Origin: Deltaproteobacteria bacterium
GTDB lineage: Bacteria > Myxococcota_A > UBA9160 > SMWR01
DNA length: 51,447 nt
NCBI GenBank assembly: GCA_002729515.1
Contig: PBYF01000062.1
Coordinates: 1-51,447, forward strand
Direction of reading: 5' to 3'
The notes under the pieces are model-generated. The model had not been told where the DNA came from and did not search any database. It worked only from the letters and a program-made list of their open reading frames with translations. A program made the position numbers and the translations under genes. Shown one piece after another: positions 16,062 through 25,123 of the stretch; within the stretch, counting starts at the first letter, position 1, and every line of letters starts with the position of its first letter.

Positions 16062-17684
16062 GTGAAAAAAATGGATTTCCTCCATCGGATTCGAGGTTAC
16101 GTGTTGCCAGCACTGGTACTGATCTCCCTGGGGCTGGCTCTATTGGGCGCAGTGCTCGATCCCGCCTTCTACCTGGGGTTTCTCGCCATGGTGCCGCTGC
16201 TCCTCCTCGGGGTCTACGACCTCCAGCAGCCGCACCACAGCATCCTGCGCAACTACCCTCTGCTCGGACACCTTCGTTTCCTGCTCGAGGACGCCGGCCC
16301 AGAGCTCCACCAGTACTTCGTAGAGAGCAATACGAGCGGCCGTCCCTTCGACCGCGATCAGCGCTCCATGATCTACCGCCGCGCGAAGGACATCGAGGCG
16401 GTAAAGCCCTTCGGGACCGAACTCGACGTCTACGCGCCGGGCTACGGCTTCATCAGTCACTCCGCCAAGCCGCACCCGATGGTGAAGGACCCGGCCCGGA
16501 CGCTGCGGGTCCAGGTGGGAGGCGCCCACTGCAAGCACCCCTATTCCGCCTCGGTACTGAACATTTCCGCCATGAGCTTCGGCGCACTCAGCGCCAACGC
16601 GATCCGGGCCCTGAATACGGGCGCTCGGCTGGGCGGCTTCGCACACAATACCGGCGAGGGCGGCTTCAGTCGCTACCACCGCGAGTCCGGCGGGGACATC
16701 ATCTGGCAAATCGGGACCGGCTACTTCGGCTGCCGAAAAGATGACGGAACGTTCGATGTGGGGATGTTTGCGGAGCAGGCGAGCATCGAACAGGTGAAGA
16801 TGATCGAACTCAAAATCTCGCAAGGCGCCAAGCCCGGCCACGGCGGCATCCTGCCCGCCGTCAAGGTAACGCGTGAGATCGCCGAAGCCCGCAAGGTGCC
16901 GGAAGGCCAGGACTGTTTCTCTCCCCCGGGCCATTCGGCCTTCGGAACACCGATCGAAATGCTCGAGTTCATCCAAACTCTGCGTGAGCACGCCTCGGGA
17001 AAACCAGTGGGGTTCAAGATCTGCATCGGCGAGCCGCACGAATTGCTTGCCATCTGCAAGGCCATACTCGAAACCGAGATCCTGCCGGATTTCATCACGG
17101 TCGACGGTGCCGAGGGCGGTACGGGGGCCGCTCCCCAGGTATTTTCGGACCGTCTCGGCTTTCCGCTTCGCGAGGGGCTCATACTCGTTCACAACTCGCT
17201 CATCGGCATCGGACTCCGCGACTCCGTGAAACTTGCGGCCAGCGGGATGCGCATGGCCGGCTACGAAATCGCCTCGGCGATGGCGCTCGGAGCGGACTGG
17301 TGCAATGTGGCTCGGGGCTTCATGTTCTCCATCGGCTGCATCCAGTCTCAGGGCTGTCACACCAACCGCTGCCCGGTGGGCGTCGCAACCCAGGACGAGC
17401 GGCTGCAGCGAGCAATCGTTGTAGAGGAGAAAGCGCAGCGCGCCTATCGATTCCACAAGAACACGGTCGAGGGTCTCGCCGAAATGACGGCCGCTTGTGG
17501 ACTCGACCACCCGAACGAGTTCACGCCGACCCGTCTCTACGAGCGGATCAGCGCGCACCAGATACGCCGCTTCGATCAGCTCTACGACTTCGCGAAGCCC
17601 GGAGCGCTCCTGGGGAACGAAGTGCCCGAACTCCTGCGGAGCCACTGGGAGAGCGCTAGCGCCACGACCTTCGATCCTACTTGA
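16062..17684 (+). CDS. membrane-anchored FMN-binding glutamate-synthase-like protein
   Basis: A 540-residue protein with two N-terminal membrane helices (YVLPALVLISLGLALLGA and YLGFLAMVPLLLLGV) followed by a glutamate synthase GltS-type barrel. Visible features are ISAMSFGALS, NTGEGGFS, AKPGHGGILP, the FMN phosphate-binding TVDGAEGGTG region, and a [3Fe-4S]-type cysteine set CIQSQGCHTNRC, spaced as in glutamate synthase, followed by PVGVATQD. There is no amidotransferase domain, so the reaction is not ordinary glutamate synthesis. Proteins of this YerD-like family are of uncertain function. Start is GTG 16062 or ATG 16071; neither has a strong ribosome site. It is divergent from poxB. Confidence 0.88.
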   Translation: MKKMDFLHRIRGYVLPALVLISLGLALLGAVLDPAFYLGFLAMVPLLLLGVYDLQQPHHSILRNYPLLGHLRFLLEDAGPELHQYFVESNTSGRPFDRDQRSMIYRRAKDIEAVKPFGTELDVYAPGYGFISHSAKPHPMVKDPARTLRVQVGGAHCKHPYSASVLNISAMSFGALSANAIRALNTGARLGGFAHNTGEGGFSRYHRESGGDIIWQIGTGYFGCRKDDGTFDVGMFAEQASIEQVKMIELKISQGAKPGHGGILPAVKVTREIAEARKVPEGQDCFSPPGHSAFGTPIEMLEFIQTLREHASGKPVGFKICIGEPHELLAICKAILETEILPDFITVDGAEGGTGAAPQVFSDRLGFPLREGLILVHNSLIGIGLRDSVKLAASGMRMAGYEIASAMALGADWCNVARGFMFSIGCIQSQGCHTNRCPVGVATQDERLQRAIVVEEKAQRAYRFHKNTVEGLAEMTAACGLDHPNEFTPTRLYERISAHQIRRFDQLYDFAKPGALLGNEVPELLRSHWESASATTFDPT

Positions 17685-17905
17685 GCCGTCGGAGTCAGCT
17701 GCACGCGCGTCTCCGCGCCCGCAGCAGACAAACGGCCGCCACCATCACCCACGGCAACCCGAGCTAGCCCCGGTGTGCCGCAAGTCCGGCAAGGGCCAAC
17801 GCGGTCTCGCTCTCAGAAAACGTGCCGAGAAGCACCGCCGCAGGGTCATGAGTATCGATGAACTCCTCGAGCGGGAACACCTCCTGCGAACCGGAGCCAG
17901 GACTC

Positions 17906-19288
17906 CTAGAGCAGGGGCGCGGCGGTTCGCACAGCGCCTTCGAGAGCATCGCGGAACGCGCTGGGCGCGCGCACTCCCTCACGACAATCCCGCCGGAGCG
18001 TGCCGACCCAGGCCGCGATCGCATCCACGTCCTTCGCCTCGTAGAGAAAAAGCGACGCCTCGTAGTTCAGCCGCAGGCTCCGGAGATCGATGTTGCAGGA
18101 GCCGAGGATTGCGAGAGCCTCGTCCACCACCACGGCCTTCGCGTGCACCATCCCCCGGGTGTAGAGCAAGATCCGGCCGCCGGCCCGCTGGATCTCGCGC
18201 AGGTAGGTGCCTCGTGCCAGGTCGGCCAAGCGGTGGTTCGACTTCTCGGGCACGAGGATCTGGACATCGACGCCGCGGCGCGCTGCGAGGGCGAGGGCCT
18301 GGGCGAGGGCGTCGTCGGGAACGAAGTAGGGCGTCACCGCCCAGAATCGCCGCTCACTGGCCCAGATCGCAGAGAGCAGGGCTGCATAGTGCGGATCGTC
18401 CGGCACGTCGGGACCCGAGGGCACGACTTGAGCGGTCGCTCCGCCGCCGTGGGCTGCGACTTCGAACTCCGGCACCGGATCGACCTCTAGCCGCTCTCCG
18501 GCCGCCCGCTGCCAGTCGCTGCGAAAGATTGCCGAGAAATCGGCCACCGCCGGGCCCTCCAGCAAGAAGGCGAGATCGCGCCACCGGTCGGGACGAGGTG
18601 TCGGGCCGAGGTATTCCCCGGCAAGATTCAAGCCCCCGGCCAGGGCGCGGGCACCGTCCACCAGCACGATCTTGCGGTGGTTGCGCTGATTCGCGCGCCC
18701 CCCCAGCAACCGCCACAGCCGGCCCGAAAATGCGACGCGCCCTCCCGCCGCTGTGAGCGGCTCGAGAAAGCGAGCGCGCGTGGTGAACGAACCCACGGCG
18801 TCGAGCAGCAGCCGCACCTCGATACCTTCTCGCGCCCGACGCGCGAGCCGCTCGAGGATGTCACGACCCACCGGGTCGGGGTGGAGAATGAACATCTCGA
18901 TTCGAATGCACCGGGTCGCCGACTCGATCAAATCGACGAGTACGCGATAGACCTCTTCACCGGTTCCCCAAAAGGCAACGCGATTGCCCGTCGTGGCAGG
19001 GGCGATGCCGTACGCACGCAGCAGGCGATCAGTCGGCGTGCAGGGTTCACCCGCGCCCTGCGGCCCGGCCCGCAGCAGCTCGGCCGGCGTTCCGCTGCGC
19101 TCCTTGCGCACGGCGAGCAGCAGATAAAGCGGCACACCGACCCAGGGCATCAGCACGATCGCGAGCAGCCAGGCCATCGTACTCGTCGGCGGTCGCCGCT
19201 CGCGAAGCAGCCGACCGACCAGAACCGCCCCGAACAGCAGTCCTAGAACCGCCGTCGCGTGAAGCGCGAACCACCAGGAAGAGGGCAC
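17906..19288 (-). CDS. cls: cardiolipin synthase (phospholipase D family)
   Basis: A 460-residue inner-membrane enzyme that condenses phosphatidylglycerol into cardiolipin. Two N-terminal helices (LHATAVLGLLFGAVLV and MAWLLAIVLMPWVGVPLYLLL) precede two phospholipase D domains, each with an HKD motif: NHRKIVLVDG with a following GGLNLAGEY, and VHAKAVVVDE with a following GSCNIDLRS. The order and spacing match bacterial Cls. The GTG at 19288 is the only start that keeps the first helix. No strong ribosome site is seen. The gene stands about 45 bases downstream of the small membrane protein gene. The 221 bases between it and the convergent flavoprotein gene hold no supported feature. Confidence 0.93.
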   Translation of the reverse strand: MPSSWWFALHATAVLGLLFGAVLVGRLLRERRPPTSTMAWLLAIVLMPWVGVPLYLLLAVRKERSGTPAELLRAGPQGAGEPCTPTDRLLRAYGIAPATTGNRVAFWGTGEEVYRVLVDLIESATRCIRIEMFILHPDPVGRDILERLARRAREGIEVRLLLDAVGSFTTRARFLEPLTAAGGRVAFSGRLWRLLGGRANQRNHRKIVLVDGARALAGGLNLAGEYLGPTPRPDRWRDLAFLLEGPAVADFSAIFRSDWQRAAGERLEVDPVPEFEVAAHGGGATAQVVPSGPDVPDDPHYAALLSAIWASERRFWAVTPYFVPDDALAQALALAARRGVDVQILVPEKSNHRLADLARGTYLREIQRAGGRILLYTRGMVHAKAVVVDEALAILGSCNIDLRSLRLNYEASLFLYEAKDVDAIAAWVGTLRRDCREGVRAPSAFRDALEGAVRTAAPLL

Positions 19289-19332
19289 CGCGGCATCTTA
19301 CATCGCGGTGCCCCGCTGCGGCTCGGGGCCGA

Positions 19333-19431
19333 TCAGCCCTCCCCAGTGACGCTGCGCGCCAGGGTCACCACGAGATAGAAGAGTGCAATGATGCAGACAA
19401 CGACGAGCGCGATGCGCACGGGATTGCTCAA
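19333..19431 (-). CDS. 32-residue single-pass membrane protein
   Basis: A short gene starting at TTG 19431 with GGAGG seven bases upstream. The product begins (M)SNPVRIALVVVCIIALFY, followed by LVVTLARSVTGEG and TGA. That is a short polar start, a hydrophobic helix of about 20 residues and a short C-terminal tail, typical of small inner-membrane proteins. It lies 44 bases upstream of cls on the same strand and may be co-transcribed with it. Conservation in relatives is the missing evidence. Function unknown. Confidence 0.6.
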   Translation of the reverse strand: MSNPVRIALVVVCIIALFYLVVTLARSVTGEG

Positions 19432-19736
19432 GGCTTGACCTCCAACGCTCCAACCGAGCTTCCAGGCTAACACGCCGGCGCACGGAGCGGTGGCAATCGT
19501 TCCGGTGCTTCGCTCTGGCTCGGCTTCGCCCCGGGGCAGCGCGGGGAAGCGTCTCCAGCGCGCGCCGGAAGCGAGGCGGTCCCACGGGACACCGCGGTCG
19601 ACTCCCAGACACCCCGGTGAGCCCCGGCCGGCCGGATACCCTGTGGATGGGTATTTCTGGTCCTGGGTGTGGAAACGCTCGTCAACTCACCGGATTGCCT
19701 GCGGAGCCGCTTTTCCGGAACCCCCCGTGCGATCCA
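19432..19736. other. 305-base intergenic stretch, no supported gene
   Basis: Lies between the acyl-CoA ligase stop and the small membrane protein start. It should contain the promoter of the small protein, but I see no convincing -10/-35 pair. No reading frame here shows family features, signal peptides or ribosome sites. Its base composition is like its surroundings. Confidence 0.5.
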
Positions 19737-21377
19737 TCACGCGGCAGGACCTACAACTTGCTTCGCCCAGCGATAGTCGGCCTTGCCGCTCGGGCTCCTC
19801 TGGATCGAATCGCGAAAGACAAAGGCCTTCGGCAACTTGTAACGAGAGAGATGTTTGCCCGCTTCCGCGAGCAAGTCTTCGGGCGTCGCGGACGCCCCCT
19901 CGCGCAGCTGCACGATCGCCACCACTGCCTGCCCCCAACGCTCGCTGGGCCGCCCCGCCACCACCGCATCGTAGACGTCGGGGTGCTGCTTCACCGCCGC
20001 CTCGACCTCTTCGGCAAAGATCTTCTCGCCGCCGGAGTTGATCGTCACCGAGTCGCGGCCGAGCACCTCGAAACTTCCGTCCGAGCGGATGCGCGCCCGG
20101 TCGCCCGGCACCGAGTAGCGGACCCCCCCGATTTCCGGGAAGGTACGCGCGGTCTTCTCCGCATCGCCCAGGTAGCCGAGAGGGACGCGGCCCTGTTGAG
20201 CGAACCAGCCGATTTCATCGGCGCCGGGCGCGAGCACACGGGTCAGGTCTTCGGACACGACGCAGGAGCCGGGCATCGGTGCAAAGTCTCCGGTCGACAC
20301 CCCCGTGCCCTTGTTGCTCGGGTTGGTCGCCTGGGCCCCCGTCTCGGACGAACCGATCCCGTCCATGATCGTGATGTCGGGAAGGCACTCGAGCAGCGCG
20401 CGCTTGTTGTTCGCCGACAGTGGCGCTCCCCCGGAGCCGATCAGGATCAGGCTGGACACATCCCGCTCACCCCGGCGCAGCGCATCGATGAGAGGCTTCG
20501 CAAAGGCATCGCCCACGATCGTGAGGGTGTTGGCCTCTTCGCGCTCGATTACCTCGAGTACGGCGGCGGCGGCGAAGCGCTTCACCTCGTCGCAGAAGAT
20601 GAGCGTGTTGCCCATACCGAAATTGATGAAGCTGACCCACTGGGCTGCGCCGTGCATGAGCGGCGGACCCTGCACCGCCTTGATCCCCGGACCGTTCTTT
20701 GCGTACTCGAAGATCTCATCGAGCGACGCCATCTCCATCCCGTCGAGCCGGCGCCCCCCCATCGCAGCCACGTAGATGTCGGCCGAACGCCACAATACGC
20801 CCTTCGGCATGCCCGTCGTTCCGCCGGTATAGAGGATGTAGAGATCATCCGGCGAGTGATCGAGGTCCGGAAGCTCCGGCTCCATCGAAGCGAGTGCCTC
20901 CTCGTAGTCGACGGCACCGGGGAGCAGTGCTTCGCCCGAGTCGTCGGCGACCTGAATCAGAACCTCGAGTTGCGGAAGCGCATTGCGTATGGCGGCGATG
21001 CGCGGTGCAAATTCCGCGTGGTAGACCACGGCCTTCGCACACGAGTCCTCGAAGAGATAGCGGAGTTCCTCCTCGACATAGCGGTAGTTCACGTTGAGCG
21101 GCGCCGTGCGGGCCATGAAGGCGCCGAGCATGCCCTCGATATACTCGTTTCCGTTGTAGAGATAGATCGCCAGGTGGTCCTGCCCAGACTCGTGGCCAGA
21201 CAATTCGGATCGCTCGCCATGAATCGTCAGGCCGCGAGAGACCAGGTAACGAGCGAGGCGACGGCTGCGGTCCCGCAGTTCCCGAAAGGTGAAGCGGCGC
21301 TTGCCGAAGACCAGGGCTTCCCGGTCGGGAGCCGCCTCGGCGATCGTCTCGAATACCTGAGGAAAGTGAAAGTCCAC
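19737..21377 (-). CDS. acyl-CoA synthetase (AMP-forming, FadD19-like)
   Basis: A 546-residue ANL-superfamily ligase that activates a carboxylic acid to its acyl-CoA via an acyl-adenylate. Visible motifs: the P-loop YTGGTTGMPKGV, GSSETGAQ (A5), VPGDRARI and the hinge DSVTINSGGEKI, and the catalytic lysine in SPSGKADYRW. The WRSADIYVA segment after the P-loop recalls FadD19/FadD17-type enzymes that act on sterol side chains, from memory only. The GTG at 21377 has GGGAGG eight bases upstream, which overrides longer in-frame starts whose extra residues are basic noise. It follows the CoA transferase gene at 236 bases on the same strand, suggesting joint acyl-CoA metabolism. Substrate unknown. Confidence 0.92.
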   Translation of the reverse strand: MDFHFPQVFETIAEAAPDREALVFGKRRFTFRELRDRSRRLARYLVSRGLTIHGERSELSGHESGQDHLAIYLYNGNEYIEGMLGAFMARTAPLNVNYRYVEEELRYLFEDSCAKAVVYHAEFAPRIAAIRNALPQLEVLIQVADDSGEALLPGAVDYEEALASMEPELPDLDHSPDDLYILYTGGTTGMPKGVLWRSADIYVAAMGGRRLDGMEMASLDEIFEYAKNGPGIKAVQGPPLMHGAAQWVSFINFGMGNTLIFCDEVKRFAAAAVLEVIEREEANTLTIVGDAFAKPLIDALRRGERDVSSLILIGSGGAPLSANNKRALLECLPDITIMDGIGSSETGAQATNPSNKGTGVSTGDFAPMPGSCVVSEDLTRVLAPGADEIGWFAQQGRVPLGYLGDAEKTARTFPEIGGVRYSVPGDRARIRSDGSFEVLGRDSVTINSGGEKIFAEEVEAAVKQHPDVYDAVVAGRPSERWGQAVVAIVQLREGASATPEDLLAEAGKHLSRYKLPKAFVFRDSIQRSPSGKADYRWAKQVVGPAA

Positions 21378-21613
21378 TCGCCCGACCTCCCGCTGAAACC
21401 TACGGCACGCGCCAAACGCGCGACTGGACACTCTAGCACCCAGAGGGGGGGATCTAGCGCAGGGAAGCAGGGGGAGGACGAACCTCCGCTGCGGAGCGCG
21501 CAACGGATTCAGTTTCGGTCCAGCGGCTGGCGTGGCCAACCCTCTGGCTCCGGAACTCACACCGGTAGAACTTGGGACACTCGTCGCTCTGCTCGTCGCA
21601 ACCGCTGTGCGCT

Positions 21614-22849
21614 TCAGCCGAACGCGCCGGCAGACTCGAGTTTCTCGATCGTGGCCCCGTCATAGCCCAGCGTGTCGCGCAGGACCTGCAGGTTGTGCTC
21701 GCCCACAGTCGGCGCCTTCGAGGGCGCGGGGAGCGTCTCACCCACGTACTTCACGGGGAAGGGCAGCATCTCGATCCCGTGCTCCTCGACCGGATAGAGG
21801 GGAAAACGGTCCCGGAACTGCGGGTCTTGGGACAATGTCTTCGGCGAGTTGCACGGGGCGATCGGAAAGTTCTTCTCGTCGCCGAGCCGAATCCACTCCT
21901 CGCACGACTTCGTCTTGAAGATCTCACGCAGCTCGATCTGGAGCTCCCGGTTTCCGAGCGCATGATCGGCAAACTTCGAGCCGGGCCAGCGCTCGAAGAG
22001 ATCGATCCGCTCGATGCACTCGCAAAAGTTCTTCCAGAAGGCCTGCTCCGAGCACATGAAGAGCACGACGCCGTCGCTGGCATCATAGGTCTGGTAGCGG
22101 ACACCCTGCCGCATACCGGCCGTTCCGACCGGCCGCCGCTCGTAATTGTCCGACTTGTTCCCGGTCACCACGTCTTCGGGGCGCTCGTAGGCCAGGTGCG
22201 ATTCTGAGCGGTACCAGTCCATGTACGCCGCGGCGTCGGACTGGCCGATCTCGAGGAAGCTTCCCTCACCAGTTTCGCGGGCGCGAAGAATCGCAGCCAG
22301 GATTCCGAGAGCACCAAACAATGGACCGGCGTGCATACCGATCGATGCGTGCTCCGGGATGTAGCAAAAGCCCTCGTCGTCGTAGGCGGGGTTTACGACA
22401 CCGGCCCAGGTGTCGAAGGCAATGCCGTGGGCGGGTAGATTCTGGTACGGACCGGTCATGCCGTAGCCCGAGATGTTGCAGAACACGATCTTGGGGTTTA
22501 TCGGCTTCAGGTCGTCGAAGCCGAGCCCACGACGAGCCAGAGAGCCGGGTCGCATGGCCTCCACGACGGCATCCGCGCCCTTCACGAGTTCCTTGTACAC
22601 ATCCACGGCCTCGGGCTTCTTCAGATCCAGCGTCAGGCTCTTCTTGCCGCGGTTGGTGTGGAGGTGAAGGAGCGAAACGCCTTCGACGATCGGCCACGTC
22701 ATCTCGCGCACGTAGTCGCCAGAAGGGGACTCGACCTTGATGACGTCTGCACCCAGATCGGCGAGGTGCAGGGTGATGGCAGCCGGTCCGAGAAGGCTGC
22801 TTTCGATGATGCGGACGCCAGCGAGCGGCGCCGGCCTGCTGGAGGTCAT
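21614..22849 (-). CDS. class III CoA transferase (CaiB/BaiF family)
   Basis: A 411-residue CoA transferase expected to move CoA between carboxylic acids without a lasting covalent protein change beyond the aspartyl intermediate. It has the family start PLAGVRIIESS, the LADLGADVIKVESP strand, RGKKSLTLDLK, the GYGMTGPYQNLPAHG loop, and the catalytic aspartate in EIGQSDAAAYM. Size is normal. The ATG at 22849 has GGGAG five bases upstream. The C-terminal third (GETLPAPSKAPTVGEHN) gives the usual GEHN ending. It is upstream of the acyl-CoA ligase on the same strand. Substrates unknown. Confidence 0.93.
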   Translation of the reverse strand: MTSSRPAPLAGVRIIESSLLGPAAITLHLADLGADVIKVESPSGDYVREMTWPIVEGVSLLHLHTNRGKKSLTLDLKKPEAVDVYKELVKGADAVVEAMRPGSLARRGLGFDDLKPINPKIVFCNISGYGMTGPYQNLPAHGIAFDTWAGVVNPAYDDEGFCYIPEHASIGMHAGPLFGALGILAAILRARETGEGSFLEIGQSDAAAYMDWYRSESHLAYERPEDVVTGNKSDNYERRPVGTAGMRQGVRYQTYDASDGVVLFMCSEQAFWKNFCECIERIDLFERWPGSKFADHALGNRELQIELREIFKTKSCEEWIRLGDEKNFPIAPCNSPKTLSQDPQFRDRFPLYPVEEHGIEMLPFPVKYVGETLPAPSKAPTVGEHNLQVLRDTLGYDGATIEKLESAGAFG

Positions 22850-22975
22850 GGGGGCTCCCTTGCTTCGTTTTTCCCAGACCCGATTTCTCTACACGGCAGT
22901 TGCGAAGAGAATCGAGACGGACAACGCAGTGTGGAGGAAATCCCCGGGCAGCGCCGCCCCTGCGGGCACCTCTCC

Positions 22976-25123
22976 CTACTTCTCGTCGAAGTTCGACACG
23001 CCGTCCCAGTCCTCGGGCGGCGGATGGGCCGCGTGAGTGCGAGCCAGGCCGAGCAGGCGCTCCACCGAAAGGTCGCCGGGGTCGTCCAGAAGCAGGTCTT
23101 CGAGGATCTCCACCGCACTCGCGAAGCTCCGCGATCGGTAGAACGCAAGCGCCTCCTCGTAGCGTGCAGCGAAACGCCGCACCTTCTCACCGACATCGGA
23201 ATCGCTTCCCAACAGTTCCACCACCTCGACCGGGCGCTCCTTCCCCTTCACGCGCACGACGTCCAGCATGCGCCAGGCGAAACCCGGACCCGCCGCCTCT
23301 CGAGTCGAGGCCGCTGCAACGACGCTGACGCCGTAGGAACGGCCCAGGCCCTCGAGCCGGCTCGCCAGGTTCACGGTGTCTCCCATTGCCGTGTAGACAA
23401 GCCGCGACGCCGCTCCCACGTTTCCAATCAGGGCCGGCCCCGACGCCAACCCGAACCGCGTCGGCAACGGCGCCAGGCCGCGTGCGTGCCAGTCCGAGTT
23501 GAGTACCACCAGACGCTCTTGGCAACGGACAACCGCGTGAATGGCGCGACGCGCGTGGTCCTGCACATCTTTTGGTGCACCCCACATGGCGGTAATGCCA
23601 TCTCCGTTGAGCTGCGTCACCGTGCCGTAGCCATCGGCCTGGATGATCCCGAGCAGTTCCTCGAAGTACTCGGCCACATGGACCATCAGTGTCTCTGGAG
23701 ACATGTGCTCGGAGATGGTGGTGAAGCCCGCGATATCGGTGAAGAGCGAAGTGATCTCGCGATTTGCACCGCCGATGCGCGCGGCCTCTCCCCGAGTCAA
23801 CAGCTCACGGATGATCTCCATGGGCACGTAGCGCGAGAAGGCATCGAGGGCCAGCCGCATGCGATCCTGCTCCGCGGCGAGTTGATCAACCTCCCGAAGG
23901 TTCGATTCGACCTGCTTCAGACCCGTCAGTTCGAGAGTTCCAATTCGCTGGCTGTTCTCGGCTAGAGTCGCAAGGGGGCTTCCGTAGCGCCGCGCCAGCC
24001 AGAAGGCCATGGCGGTAGCGATGCCAAAACCGAACATCGAGATACCGGCCAGCAACAAGCGCTGTTCTCCAATGATCCCAACCAGGTCCTCTTGGGGCAC
24101 CAACGCCGCGAGCGTCAGCTCGCGGTTGGTGCCGAGAGGATAGGGCCGAACGTCGGCCCACCACGTCTCTCCTCCGCTTTGAAAGGAGAAGATCCCTCTC
24201 TGGTCGGGTGGCAACGACTCAAACCGCCGCGTGGCATCCTCGATCACCACAACCCCTAGTTCACCCGGTCGATTCAGGAGCGCCGCCTCCCGGGTCTTCG
24301 GATCGTCGAAGCGCGGTAGACCCGGGAGCCCGAGCACACGACCGTCCTCGGCGAGCAGGAAGGCAAATCCATTCGGACTGACCTCGAGGCGCCGTGTGAA
24401 GTCCGTGAGGTCGCTGAGCGCCACGTCGTACGCCAGAACGAAGCGATGACCCGTTGCGTCTTGCACTCGAACCATCGCCGTCACACCCGGTTCACCGGTC
24501 GTGAAAAATTTGTAGACGTCCGTCCAATAGACCGCACTGGAAGGCGACACTTCCGGATCCGGCTCGACCGCCACGCGATACCAGTCCCGGGTTCGCGGAT
24601 CGTACCGCTCGTCTTCGGGCGGTTCCTCGACGGTCCATTTGCGCAGCAGGGTGGTCTCGTCGCTCCACTCAGAGAACTCGATTCGATCCCCCCAGCGGTC
24701 GGTCCATACGAGGCGATTGCGCCAGCGGTCGGGAAAGCGCCACAGCAAGTATCCCCGGCCCTCGGCAGTACCCACGTTGACCGCCGAGATCTGCGGGATC
24801 TCCTCGACCAGCGGCATGAAGACCGCATTCATTGCGGCCGGGTCGTCGAGGTCGACGACGCCGGTGCGAGCCAGCTGCGCTCCGAGAAGGAGCGAGCGTT
24901 GCACCGGATCGGTGAAGCCGTGGACTTCCCCGCGAACTGAATGCAGGGCGCTACCGATCAACGCCTCCGAAGCGGACCTGGCTATGCGTTGCCCGGTGTA
25001 AACAGTCGAGAGCAGAATCGTTCCGGTCAACAAGACGATCAGCAGGAAGAGATTCCGAATCAGGCTCCGTCGAATCGGGACCCCCTTCAAGGAGGTTCCG
25101 GAGTCGCTCGCGGCGTCTGTCAT
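22976..25123 (-). CDS. membrane adenylate/guanylate cyclase (class III) with periplasmic sensor region
   Basis: A 715-residue signalling enzyme. Helix one is at about residues 24-42, a long periplasmic region resembling double Cache follows to about 350, helix two is at 356-378, then a linker and a class III cyclase domain. Metal-binding aspartates are D463 (FTDIAGFT) and D508 (NGDGIT), and the transition-state pair is N585 and R589 (NLASRLEG), so it should be active. A C-terminal helical segment of about 60 residues ends the protein. The ATG at 25123 overlaps the upstream stop (ATGA), so it is translationally coupled to the spermidine-synthase-like gene; an ATG-type start at 25150 is less likely. 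Product cAMP is probable, cGMP not excluded. Confidence 0.93.
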   Translation of the reverse strand: MTDAASDSGTSLKGVPIRRSLIRNLFLLIVLLTGTILLSTVYTGQRIARSASEALIGSALHSVRGEVHGFTDPVQRSLLLGAQLARTGVVDLDDPAAMNAVFMPLVEEIPQISAVNVGTAEGRGYLLWRFPDRWRNRLVWTDRWGDRIEFSEWSDETTLLRKWTVEEPPEDERYDPRTRDWYRVAVEPDPEVSPSSAVYWTDVYKFFTTGEPGVTAMVRVQDATGHRFVLAYDVALSDLTDFTRRLEVSPNGFAFLLAEDGRVLGLPGLPRFDDPKTREAALLNRPGELGVVVIEDATRRFESLPPDQRGIFSFQSGGETWWADVRPYPLGTNRELTLAALVPQEDLVGIIGEQRLLLAGISMFGFGIATAMAFWLARRYGSPLATLAENSQRIGTLELTGLKQVESNLREVDQLAAEQDRMRLALDAFSRYVPMEIIRELLTRGEAARIGGANREITSLFTDIAGFTTISEHMSPETLMVHVAEYFEELLGIIQADGYGTVTQLNGDGITAMWGAPKDVQDHARRAIHAVVRCQERLVVLNSDWHARGLAPLPTRFGLASGPALIGNVGAASRLVYTAMGDTVNLASRLEGLGRSYGVSVVAAASTREAAGPGFAWRMLDVVRVKGKERPVEVVELLGSDSDVGEKVRRFAARYEEALAFYRSRSFASAVEILEDLLLDDPGDLSVERLLGLARTHAAHPPPEDWDGVSNFDEK

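Noticed and set aside
17764..17905. Coding-like minus-strand tail after cls (contains PLEEFIDTHDPAAVLLG)
   Set aside because: No start or ribosome site outside cls, only about 40 residues, and no family match; possibly a remnant but not supportable.
22850..22975. Gene between the CoA transferase and the cyclase
   Set aside because: Only 126 bases with no ribosome site or plausible frame.
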